NCBI GenBank assembly: GCA_900769785.1
Contig: CAAGHV010000026.1
Span: 1 to 9,589 of the forward strand
DNA length: 9,589 nucleotides
Source: Bacteroidales bacterium
Lineage (GTDB): Bacteria; Bacteroidota; Bacteroidia; Bacteroidales; P3
Reading direction: 5' to 3'
In this document: piece after piece, positions 1 through 5,820 of the stretch
How the letters are laid out: each line of letters starts with the position of its first letter
Position numbering within the stretch: the first letter of the stretch is position 1
Translations under genes and position numbers: made by a program
Notes under the pieces: generated by a model
The model's database searches: none
Seen by the model: the letters and a program-made list of their open reading frames with translations, nothing else
Told to the model about the DNA's origin: nothing

Positions 1-84
1 AAATGGATTTGCTATATGGTTTTGCATTCTAAAACCTTGCCCTTGGCAATAATGTTTGCCTAATGAAGCAAAAGTTTTTGCCAT
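1..84 (-). CDS. Possible partial ORF downstream of the TM1266-family gene, unrecognised
   Basis: After the stop codon of the TM1266-family gene (90-88) and one further codon, an ATG at 84-82 opens a frame that runs without a stop for 28 codons to the window edge. The other two minus-strand frames hit stops in the same stretch, so this is the only open frame. It is in the same frame as the upstream gene. The peptide (begins MAKTFASLGKHY) is not recognised; it does not look like the start of HydE, HydF or HydG, which are the neighbours one might expect. No Shine-Dalgarno is visible. It may be a co-transcribed gene start or simply an untranslated tail. Confidence 0.25.
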   Translation of the reverse strand, partial: MAKTFASLGKHYCQGQGFRMQNHIANPF

Positions 85-87
85 GCT

Positions 88-342
88 TTATGCAACCGTT
101 GCTTTAGACACTATGGTTTTGACCTCGACGTTAGGCACTCGCCCCAACTTTCCATTTAGCGAGTTTATCCTATCGGTAGTGGCCTCGACAATCAAAGTAA
201 TGATGTGTAAACCTTTGTCGTGGAGCGGCAATCCTTGTCGGGCAAGGATACAGTCGGCATACAACGAAAATATTTCATTGACGTGCTTGGCAGCACTCAC
301 ATCGTTTATTACGATAGATATAGTTCCAATTCTCTTTTCCAT
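88..342 (-). CDS. TM1266-family putative [FeFe]-hydrogenase system regulator (ACT-like ferredoxin fold)
   Basis: This 84-residue protein matches the small TM1266 family, known as a putative iron-only-hydrogenase system regulator because its genes usually sit with hydE, hydF and hydG. What is seen: an N-terminal strand MEKRIGTISIVI, a helix with VNEIFSLYAD (21-30), a middle block with RQGLPL and GLHIITLIVEA (35-54), and a C-terminal block GKLGRVPNVEVKTIVSK (64-80), the most characteristic part. The length equals the usual 75-90 residues. It has no enzyme motif and no helix-turn-helix; the family fold is a small alpha/beta sandwich thought to sense a ligand or form oligomers, and its molecular role is unproven. 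The ATG at 342-340 follows a leader of about 70 nt that starts near the promoter at 417-448. The hydrogenase genes themselves are not in view, so the hydrogenase link is from family knowledge only. Confidence 0.8.
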   Translation of the reverse strand: MEKRIGTISIVINDVSAAKHVNEIFSLYADCILARQGLPLHDKGLHIITLIVEATTDRINSLNGKLGRVPNVEVKTIVSKATVA

Positions 343-416
343 CAGGTTTGTTTGCTTTTGGATTAGACATTAATTATTAACTATTTAAATATCTTTCCTA
401 TTGTTGAAAGACAATG

Positions 417-448
417 CAAATATACAAAACTTTTTTTGATTCGACAAA
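417..448 (-). promoter_or_regulatory. Bacteroidetes-type promoter of the TM1266-family gene
   Basis: Read on the minus strand, TTTG (448-445) is followed by 20 nt and then TATATTTG (424-417). This is an exact match to the Bacteroidetes -33/-7 consensus TTTG-N19-21-TAnnTTTG. Transcription would start near position 412 and give a leader of about 70 nt. The spacer contains a run of seven T on the plus strand (431-437). Confidence 0.75.
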
Positions 449-482
449 CTTTTTTTTTCGTTTTCGGCATCCGGTAGAAAAT

Positions 483-566
483 CCCTCCCGAGGGAGATTT
501 ACTTACATCCCGAGGGAGATAAATTTTCATCGTGATGTAATTTCATTTTCATCGTGATGTAATTTT
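483..566. repeat. Four-unit tandem array of imperfect palindromes, period about 22 bp, two sequence classes
   Basis: Two copies of TCCCGAGGGAGAT start at 486 and 508, exactly 22 bp apart. Two copies of a 21-bp unit containing CATCGTGATGT occupy 523-543 and 545-565, again offset by 22 bp and identical over all 21 positions. Each unit is a short inverted repeat around a two-base centre: CTCCC-GA-GGGAG in the first class (centres 490-491 and 512-513) and CATC-GT-GATG in the second (centres 532-533 and 554-555). The centres are therefore spaced 22, 20 and 22 bp, about two helical turns. The array lies midway between two divergent promoters. It could be a multi-site operator or a remnant of a minisatellite/MITE-like element; the sequence does not decide. 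Confidence 0.7.
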
Positions 567-669
567 ACCCCCTTAAAAGTCCTTGGTACGGCCGAAAGTA
601 GGAAATTTTATAAGTTTTTCGGTTAAGACTATTTTGTTGTAGCATAATATTGCAATACAGATGGTTAGG

Positions 670-681
670 TTAACATGTTAA
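670..681. promoter_or_regulatory. Perfect 12-bp palindrome upstream of the mmd operon promoter (operator candidate)
   Basis: TTAACATGTTAA is identical to its reverse complement. It ends 28 bp upstream of the -33 element of the mce-mmd promoter, where an activator would typically bind. No regulator is identified, and an AT-rich 12-mer palindrome can arise by chance. Confidence 0.35.
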
Positions 682-709
682 GATTCCTGCAAAATTGGAT
701 ATATAAAAG

Positions 710-741
710 TTTCTCTATATCAGAAAAAAAGTGTACTTTTG
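710..741 (+). promoter_or_regulatory. Bacteroidetes-type promoter of the mce-mmd operon
   Basis: TACTTTTG at 734-741 fully matches the -7 consensus TAnnTTTG. A one-mismatch -33 element, TTTC (710-713), lies 20 nt upstream. The expected start site is near 748, giving an untranslated leader of roughly 58 nt before the ATG at 806. No other convincing promoter was seen before the terminator at 5504, which supports a single five-gene transcript. Confidence 0.65.
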
Positions 742-805
742 CAATTTAATTTAGACGAATAAGAAAATAGACTTAATAATATAATAATTAAATACATACA
801 GTATT

Positions 806-1213
806 ATGAAACCTTCACATATTGAACACATAGGTATTGCAGTACCTAATTTGGACGAAGCTATTCGTTATTGGGAAGATGTTATGGGCCTTGAATGCTA
901 CAACATCGAAGAAGTAGTTGATCAAAAAGTAAAAACAGCCTTTTTCAAAATAGGCGAAGTGAAAATAGAACTTTTGGAACCAACTTCACCAGAAAGTACA
1001 ATAGCAAAATTCATTGAAAACAATGGTGGTAAAGGCGGAATGCACCACATTGCTTTCGCAGTTGAAAACACAGACCAAGCTTTGGCTGATGCAGAAGCTA
1101 AAGGTATAAGATTGATTGACAAAACTTCGCGCGGTGGTGCTGAAGGTTTGAAGATAGGTTTCTTACACCCAAAATCAACTTTTGCAGTGTTGACTGAACT
1201 TTGCTCGAAATAA
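806..1213 (+). CDS. mce: Methylmalonyl-CoA epimerase
   Basis: This cytosolic VOC-fold enzyme interconverts (R)- and (S)-methylmalonyl-CoA, linking the B12-dependent mutase to the decarboxylase encoded next door. At 135 residues it has the normal length and the two-module architecture. Module one begins HIEHIGIAVPNLDEAIRYW (5-23); module two begins at GGMHHIAFAVEN (77-88). By family alignment the divalent-metal ligands are His8, Glu55 (in KIELLEP), His81 and Glu131 (in LTELCSK). Glu131 is also the likely catalytic base. The second base position, usually Glu before Gln in an EQG motif, reads Asp39-Gln40-Lys41 here; I recall DQK-type versions as common in Bacteroidota, so this is probably not a defect. 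It is the first gene of the operon, 35 nt ahead of mmdA. No Shine-Dalgarno is seen, as is typical of the phylum. Confidence 0.95.
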   Translation: MKPSHIEHIGIAVPNLDEAIRYWEDVMGLECYNIEEVVDQKVKTAFFKIGEVKIELLEPTSPESTIAKFIENNGGKGGMHHIAFAVENTDQALADAEAKGIRLIDKTSRGGAEGLKIGFLHPKSTFAVLTELCSK

Positions 1214-1248
1214 TTTATAGATACATAATTATATAATATAAAATTACT

Positions 1249-2808
1249 ATGGCTTTTGAAGAAAAAATAAAAGAGCTTCTTGACAAAAGAGTTGAAGTAA
1301 AATTAGGTGGTGGTCAAAAACGTATTGACACCCAACACGCCAAGGGTAAACTTACAGCACGCGAACGTCTTGCTTTACTTCTTGACGAAGGTTCTTTTGA
1401 AGAATTTGACATGTTTGTAGCACATCGTTGTACAAACTTTGATATGCAAAAACAATCATTCTTAGGCGATGGCGTTGTAACCGGTTATGGTACAATCGAC
1501 GGCCGTTTGGTTTATGTTTTTGCTCACGATTTTACAGTGTATGCAGGTTCTTTGAGCGAAACTATGTCGCTTAAGATATGCAAAATCATGGATCAAGCTA
1601 TGAAAGTAGGTGCTCCTGTTATCGGTTTGAACGATTCGGGTGGTGCTCGTATCCAAGAAGGTTGCAACTCTTTGGCCGGTTTTGCTGAAATATTCGAACG
1701 TAATATCTTAGCTTCAGGTGTTATTCCTCAAATTTCGGCGATATTCGGACCTTGTGCAGGTGGTTCTGTTTATTCTCCTGCTCTTACCGACTTTATCATG
1801 ATGTCGAAAGAAAACAGCTACATGTTCTTGACCGGTCCTAAGGTTGTAAAAACCGTTACAGGCGAAGACGTAACTGAAGATAAATTGGGTGGTGCTATCG
1901 TTCACTCTACAAAATCGGGTGTAGCACACTTTGTTGGCGATACTGAACAAGATGTATTGAACATGATTCGTCGTTTGATGAGCTACATTCCATCAAACAA
2001 CTTCGAAGAAGCTCCATACGTTCCTACAAACGACCCTATCGATCGTTTGGAAGACAGCCTAAACACTATTATACCTGAAAGTCCAAATACTCCATACGAC
2101 GTAAAAGAAATTATCAACTCTATAGTTGACGATGGCGAATTTATGGAAGTACACGCAAAATGGGCTACCAACCTTGTAGTAGGTTTTGCTCGTTTCAACG
2201 GTATGAGCGTAGGTATAGTTGCAAACCAACCATGTAGTATGGCAGGTGTATTGGATATCAACTCTTCTCGTAAGGGTGCTCGTTTCGTTCGTTTCTGCGA
2301 CGCCTTCAATATTCCTATCGTAACATTGGTTGACGTACCAGGTTTCTTGCCGGGAACAGGTCAAGAATATGGTGGAGTTATCGTTCACGGTGCTAAATTC
2401 TTGTTCGCTTACGGCGAAGCTACAGTGCCAAAAGTAACTGTAACATTGCGTAAATCTTACGGTGGTGCTCACCTTGTAATGAGCTGTAAACAATTGCGTG
2501 GCGACATCAACTATGCATGGCCTACTGCTCAAATAGCTGTAATGGGTGCTAGCGGTGCTACCGAAGTTCTTTATGGCCGTCAGTTGAAAGAAATAACTGA
2601 TCCCGAAGAAAGAGCTAAATTTATGGCAGAAAAGGAAACAGAATACAACAACCAATTTGCAAACCCATACAATGCTGCTAAATATGGTTATATCGACGAT
2701 GTTATCGAACCACGCAACACTCGTTTCCGCGTAATTCGTGCTTTACAAGCATTGTCGACCAAGAAAGATTCTAATCCTCCTAAAAAACATACCAATATTC
2801 CTTTGTAG
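1249..2808 (+). CDS. mmdA: Methylmalonyl-CoA decarboxylase alpha subunit (carboxyltransferase)
   Basis: This 519-residue carboxyltransferase of the crotonase-like family moves the carboxyl group from methylmalonyl-CoA to the biotin on MmdC and releases propionyl-CoA. The N-lobe contains KGKLTARERLALLLDEGSF (32-50) and the first oxyanion-hole elements GGARIQEG (131-138) and GPCAGG (167-172). The C-lobe contains VDVPGFLPGTGQEYGG (361-376), KSYGGAHLVM (402-411) and MGASGA (432-437). The tail YIDDVIEPRNTR (481-492) and the ending KKHTNIPL are typical of this group. The fold is shared with propionyl-CoA carboxylase beta. The decarboxylase call rests on context: a membrane OadB-type subunit and biotin carrier lie in the same operon and no biotin carboxylase is present. 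The stop is followed at once by a second TAG. A 42-nt gap leads to the OadG-like gene. Confidence 0.93.
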   Translation: MAFEEKIKELLDKRVEVKLGGGQKRIDTQHAKGKLTARERLALLLDEGSFEEFDMFVAHRCTNFDMQKQSFLGDGVVTGYGTIDGRLVYVFAHDFTVYAGSLSETMSLKICKIMDQAMKVGAPVIGLNDSGGARIQEGCNSLAGFAEIFERNILASGVIPQISAIFGPCAGGSVYSPALTDFIMMSKENSYMFLTGPKVVKTVTGEDVTEDKLGGAIVHSTKSGVAHFVGDTEQDVLNMIRRLMSYIPSNNFEEAPYVPTNDPIDRLEDSLNTIIPESPNTPYDVKEIINSIVDDGEFMEVHAKWATNLVVGFARFNGMSVGIVANQPCSMAGVLDINSSRKGARFVRFCDAFNIPIVTLVDVPGFLPGTGQEYGGVIVHGAKFLFAYGEATVPKVTVTLRKSYGGAHLVMSCKQLRGDINYAWPTAQIAVMGASGATEVLYGRQLKEITDPEERAKFMAEKETEYNNQFANPYNAAKYGYIDDVIEPRNTRFRVIRALQALSTKKDSNPPKKHTNIPL

Positions 2809-2850
2809 TAGAAGGATAAAGTTTTTCATTAATTCGTAAAATATAGAAAG

Positions 2851-3840
2851 ATGAGAATTATAAGAAAATTTGTTTTGGCAGGATTATTGTTGGGATTGAA
2901 TGCTATGGCTTTCGCTCAAGACCATCAACATCACGATGGTTGTACAGGCAATCATGATCATGCTGTTAATGCACAACATGTATGTGGTGGCGAAGTTGCT
3001 AAGGCTATGAAGCCTCAAGCTAATATGGCTCCTCAAACCATGGCTTTTCAAAACGACATCTATGCTGCTATAAACACAGTGGATAATACTATTGATATTA
3101 TCACTTTTAAAGATGGCTCTCTACAACGTACTCAACGCCATTTGGTTGACCAACTTGTAGGTCGTCATGATTTGGCATTCGTATTTGTTCCTAAGAGTGT
3201 TGCCGTTTACGGACATCAAATCGTTTACGTAGCTGCATCGCGCGATAGTTCTTTACTTCGCGTTCTTACTCCTTGTGGAAAAGTGCTTAACGAAGTGAAA
3301 TTCCCCGGATACGTTGATGCTTTCAGTTATTGTGCTTGTGGTCAATTTACTGCTACAGGTATGAATGATGCCGGATATACTTTGTTGGTTTCTAAAAACT
3401 TGAACGGCGATATGACCAAGATAGCTTTGGATGAAAACTCTTTCATCAACTATCGCAAGCCAAAGAAATCGGAAGAAATTGCTGCTGCTGACCCTGTAGG
3501 TTTGGGTCTTACTGTAGCTTCTGTATCGGTAGTATTTTTGGTATTGATATTCTTGGCTATCATATTCACTCAATATGGCAAAATGCTTATGAATATCCAA
3601 AAGAAACGTGCTGTTAAAGCTGCTGCTGCAACTACCCCTGCTGCAACTACTCAAGCCGCTTCATCTGTTGATGTATCGGGCGAAGTGTATGCTGCTATTG
3701 CTACCGCTGTACATTTGTATCACGACGAATTGCACGACGAAGAAAATACTATCATTACCATCCAAAAGGTAGAACGCTCATGGACTCCTTGGAATGCTAA
3801 GTATTACAATATGAATCAATATTTTAATAAAAGACGATAA
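2851..3840 (+). CDS. OadG-like decarboxylase delta/gamma subunit with extra His/Cys-rich extracytoplasmic domain
   Basis: This is the small membrane subunit of the Na+-pumping decarboxylase, but at 329 residues it is far longer than the usual 80-120. In order: a signal peptide (1-22, likely cut after AFA before Gln23); a His/Cys-rich segment (24-47) with six His and Cys31 and Cys45; a beta-rich region (about 65-200) with strand-like blocks such as IYAAINTV, HQIVYVAAS and YTLLVSKNL, plus Cys142, Cys161 and Cys163; a membrane helix (about 216-241, DPVGLGLTVASV onward); an Ala/Thr/Pro linker (255-272); and a C-terminal OadG-type domain (about 277-326, GEVYAAIATAVHLYHDELHD). The helix, linker and C-terminal domain fit OadG, which helps assemble the alpha and beta subunits. 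With a cleaved signal, the new domain would face the periplasm and the OadG domain the cytosol. The extra domain is not recognised; a partial beta-propeller is one guess. It sits 42 nt after mmdA and 24 nt before mmdC. Confidence 0.8.
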   Translation: MRIIRKFVLAGLLLGLNAMAFAQDHQHHDGCTGNHDHAVNAQHVCGGEVAKAMKPQANMAPQTMAFQNDIYAAINTVDNTIDIITFKDGSLQRTQRHLVDQLVGRHDLAFVFVPKSVAVYGHQIVYVAASRDSSLLRVLTPCGKVLNEVKFPGYVDAFSYCACGQFTATGMNDAGYTLLVSKNLNGDMTKIALDENSFINYRKPKKSEEIAAADPVGLGLTVASVSVVFLVLIFLAIIFTQYGKMLMNIQKKRAVKAAAATTPAATTQAASSVDVSGEVYAAIATAVHLYHDELHDEENTIITIQKVERSWTPWNAKYYNMNQYFNKRR

Positions 3841-3864
3841 GTCAATAAAAAAGAACAAAACAAG

Positions 3865-4296
3865 ATGAAAAGTTATAAATTAAATATAAATGGTTCGAAA
3901 TATTCCGTTGATATTAAAGAAGTAGAAGGCCAAGAAATAAGCCTTGAAGTAAACGGAACTCCATATACAGTAACTGTTGACAAAGAATTGAAGCCTACAA
4001 AAGCTACTGCTCCTAAGGTTGTAAGCAAAGCTGCTACTCAAGCTACTGCAGGTGTTGTGCCTCCTGCTGCAAAAGCAAAAGCTGCTACAGTTAACTCGCC
4101 ACTTCCCGGTACTGTATTGAAAATCTTTGTAAAAGAAGGTGACAAAGTTACTGCAGGTCAAAAAGTGGTATTGTTGGAAGCCATGAAAATGGAAAACAAC
4201 ATCGAAACAGACTATGCAGGAACAGTTACTAGCGTAAAAGTTAGCGAAGGCGATTCTATAATGGAAGGTGATGTACTAATAACTATAGGAGAATAA
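3865..4296 (+). CDS. mmdC: Methylmalonyl-CoA decarboxylase biotin carrier subunit (BCCP-like)
   Basis: This 143-residue biotin carrier shuttles CO2 as carboxybiotin from MmdA to the membrane subunit MmdB. The N-terminal part (1-40, MKSYKLNINGSKYSVDI onward) is a small beta domain typical of gamma subunits of this complex. It is followed by a flexible Ala/Thr/Pro/Lys linker (about 43-75) and a C-terminal biotinyl domain (76-143). The biotinylation motif EAMKME is at 105-110, with Lys108 the modified residue, 35 residues from the C-terminus as expected. VNSPLPGTVLKI (76-87) and EGDKVTAGQKVVLLEAM mark the lipoyl/biotinyl fold. No biotin ligase gene is in view, so modification must be done by an enzyme encoded elsewhere. 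Only 5 nt separate it from mmdB, whose Shine-Dalgarno lies inside the last codons of this gene. Confidence 0.94.
   Translation: MKSYKLNINGSKYSVDIKEVEGQEISLEVNGTPYTVTVDKELKPTKATAPKVVSKAATQATAGVVPPAAKAKAATVNSPLPGTVLKIFVKEGDKVTAGQKVVLLEAMKMENNIETDYAGTVTSVKVSEGDSIMEGDVLITIGE
4287..4291 (+). promoter_or_regulatory. Shine-Dalgarno for mmdB inside the end of mmdC
   Basis: AGGAG lies 10 nt before the ATG at 4302, or 13 nt before the second in-frame ATG at 4305, and within the final codons of mmdC. Most genes here lack such a site, so it suggests deliberate, perhaps coupled, translation of the beta subunit. The spacing slightly favours 4302 as the start. Confidence 0.5.
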
Positions 4297-4301
4297 CTAA
4301 G

Positions 4302-5471
4302 ATGATGACTTTAGCCACAGGTGGTTTTATGGATTTTATGCAAACTCAGATGGTTCAATTTTGGAACTATACTGCTTTTGCTAACTTCACATGGGGACAC
4401 CTTGTAATGATTTTTATCGGGCTTATATTTATTACTTTGGCTATTACCAAAGAGTTTGAGCCCCTATTGCTTATCCCTATCGGATTCGGTATGATATTGG
4501 GTAATATTCCATTCTTCCCCGGATTGAAAGTAGGTATTTACGAAACAGGCAGTGTGCTTAACATATTGTACCATGGTGTACAAAATGGTTGGTATCCGCC
4601 TTTGATCTTCTTGGGTATCGGTGCTATGACCGATTTCTCCGCACTTCTATCTAACCCTAAACTTATGCTTATTGGTGCTGCTGCTCAGATAGGTATCTTT
4701 GGAGCTTACATCATAGCATTGGCATTGGGCTTTACTCCTGCCGAAGCTGGTGCTATTGGTATCATTGGTGGTGCTGATGGTCCTACAGCTATATTCATTT
4801 CTTCGCAGTTGGCTCCTGAATTGATGGGTGCTATCGCGGTATCGGCCTATTCTTATATGGCTTTGGTACCCGTTATTCAACCTCCTATCATGCGTCTCCT
4901 TACTACCAAGAAAGAACGCCTTATCCGTATGAAACCTCCACGCCAAGTGTCTAAATTGGAAAAAATTACTTTCCCAATCCTTGGTGTATTGTTTACTTGT
5001 TTCATCGTTCCTTCAGGTCTACCATTGTTAGGCATGTTATTCTTTGGTAACTTATTGAAAGAAAGTGGTGTTACAAAACGTTTGGCAAATGCAGCCAGCG
5101 GTCCTATCATCGATATCTGTACTATATTGATTGGTATCACAGTGGGTGCTTCTACTCAAGCAACCAGCTTCTTGACACCAAAATCAATCATGATTTTCGG
5201 TTTGGGTGCCGGTTCGTTTATCATCGCTACATTCTTCGGCGTAGTATTCGTAAAATTCATGAACTTGTTCTTGAAAGAAGGCAACAAAATCAACCCGCTT
5301 ATTGGTAACTCCGGTGTAAGTGCCGTTCCTGATGCTGCTCGTGTATCAAACTCTGTAGGTTTGGAATACGACAAAACTAACTACTTAATGATGCATGCTA
5401 TGGGACCAAACGTAGCAGGTGTGGTAGGTAGTGCTGTTGCAGCAGGTATGTTGTTGAGTTTCTTGAAATAG
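4302..5471 (+). CDS. mmdB: Methylmalonyl-CoA decarboxylase beta subunit, Na+-translocating membrane protein (OadB/GcdB family)
   Basis: This 389-residue polytopic inner-membrane protein decarboxylates carboxybiotin on MmdC and couples this to Na+ export. Family hallmarks are visible: GGADGPTAIF (156-165), whose Asp159 corresponds to the essential Asp of OadB that binds Na+ and protons; TVGASTQATSFL (280-291); GNSGVSAVPDAARVSN (335-350), carrying the conserved Asn/Ser region; and MHAMGPNVAGVVGSAVAAG (364-382) at the C-terminus. Hydrophobic stretches cover most of the chain, including 33-48, 121-143, 223-246, 268-283 and 296-318. The length is normal for GcdB/MmdB (about 370-390). Substrate specificity is set by MmdA, not this subunit, so the methylmalonyl assignment comes from the operon. 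It is the last gene of the unit; an intrinsic terminator begins 33 nt after the stop. Confidence 0.94.
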   Translation: MMTLATGGFMDFMQTQMVQFWNYTAFANFTWGHLVMIFIGLIFITLAITKEFEPLLLIPIGFGMILGNIPFFPGLKVGIYETGSVLNILYHGVQNGWYPPLIFLGIGAMTDFSALLSNPKLMLIGAAAQIGIFGAYIIALALGFTPAEAGAIGIIGGADGPTAIFISSQLAPELMGAIAVSAYSYMALVPVIQPPIMRLLTTKKERLIRMKPPRQVSKLEKITFPILGVLFTCFIVPSGLPLLGMLFFGNLLKESGVTKRLANAASGPIIDICTILIGITVGASTQATSFLTPKSIMIFGLGAGSFIIATFFGVVFVKFMNLFLKEGNKINPLIGNSGVSAVPDAARVSNSVGLEYDKTNYLMMHAMGPNVAGVVGSAVAAGMLLSFLK

Positions 5472-5503
5472 TAGAAAACGAATAATAAATACCTAAATAC
5501 TGA

Positions 5504-5546
5504 AGCGAGAGAAGGTGCAAATCTTTTCTCGCTTTTTCTTTTTTTA
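5504..5546 (+). terminator. Intrinsic terminator of the mce-mmd operon
   Basis: AGCGAGAGAAG (5504-5514) pairs with CTTTTCTCGCT (5523-5533) as an 11-bp stem with one G-U pair and an 8-nt loop. It is followed by a T-rich run to 5546 broken by one C. The geometry is that of a strong rho-independent terminator on the plus strand; no matching T-run lies on the minus-strand side. Confidence 0.9.
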
Positions 5547-5747
5547 TATTCCTTGCATAAAAATGTAAAGCACGCATAAATTATTAGAAGACTATAAAAC
5601 TACATTTGAATATAGGCAACTTCTAAAAATTCTACGTTCTATGAATATTATAAAAAATAAAAGAACTTTTGCGTGTTTTCTTGAAATCTTTCTAAGAAAA
5701 TTCCGTAAATCACCTGCAAAGCATTTTTTAGAAATTACCTTAAACAA

Positions 5748-5783
5748 CAAGTTCGACACATATAATGGTATGTGCCGAACTTG
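5748..5783 (-). terminator. Probable terminator hairpin of the minus-strand operon
   Basis: Arms 5748-5762 and 5769-5783 form a 15-bp stem with a 6-nt loop. The single non-Watson-Crick position is a G-U pair in the minus-strand RNA but an A-C mismatch in the plus-strand RNA, which favours action on minus-strand transcripts. It lies about 38 nt beyond the stop of the four-helix-bundle gene. The following minus-strand sequence (TTGTTTAAGG) is only moderately U-rich, so termination strength is uncertain. Confidence 0.55.
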
Positions 5784-5820
5784 AGCAATATATAGGCAAA
5801 AAGTCTTTTATACCTAATAT

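Larger units (their letters stand above)
343..805. other. Divergent intergenic region (463 bp) between the TM1266-family gene and the mmd operon
   Basis: No gene is supported here. The region holds two divergent promoters (417-448 minus; 710-741 plus), a 22-bp-period array of short imperfect palindromes (483-566), an imperfect inverted repeat with arms CCGAAA (592-597) and TTTCGG (617-622), and a perfect 12-bp palindrome (670-681). I looked for tRNA arms and for a cobalamin riboswitch, which would be plausible given the B12-dependent pathway, and saw neither. The leader from about 748 to 805 is AT-rich and unstructured. Confidence 0.8.
5472..5820. other. Convergent intergenic region (349 bp) between mmdB and the four-helix-bundle gene
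   Basis: It contains the mmd terminator (5504-5546) and a long hairpin (5748-5783), with AT-rich sequence between them. A 47-codon plus-strand reading frame (5641-5784) is present but not supported as a gene. No other repeat, RNA or promoter was convincing. Confidence 0.75.

Noticed and set aside
56..373. 105-codon plus-strand frame overlapping the left end
   Set aside because: It is antisense to the well-supported TM1266-family gene and has no recognisable protein features or promoter.
483..566. CRISPR array as an explanation for the repeats
   Set aside because: The units are directly adjacent, palindromic and of two types; there are no unique spacers of CRISPR length and no cas genes.
592..622. 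Inverted repeat CCGAAA / TTTCGG with a 19-nt spacer
   Set aside because: The arms are short and the spacer long. It is not followed by a T-run and has no riboswitch-like conserved elements. It is noted in the intergenic entry only.
600..805. Possible cobalamin riboswitch in the leader of the epimerase operon
   Set aside because: The region lacks recognisable B12-box sequence and multi-stem structure, and most of it lies upstream of the predicted transcription start near 748.
2059..2655. 198-codon minus-strand frame inside mmdA
   Set aside because: It lies wholly antisense to a highly conserved enzyme gene. Its composition (Tyr, Thr, Cys and Phe rich) is that of a shadow frame from strong codon bias.
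1249..2808. Propionyl-CoA carboxylase beta chain as the identity of mmdA
   Set aside because: The fold is shared, but the operon supplies a membrane OadB-type subunit and biotin carrier and no biotin carboxylase, which favours the decarboxylase.
5641..5784. 47-codon plus-strand reading frame in the convergent intergenic region
   Set aside because: It has a basic, featureless product, no ribosome binding site and no convincing promoter. Its end lies inside the hairpin that serves the opposite operon, so chance is the simpler explanation.
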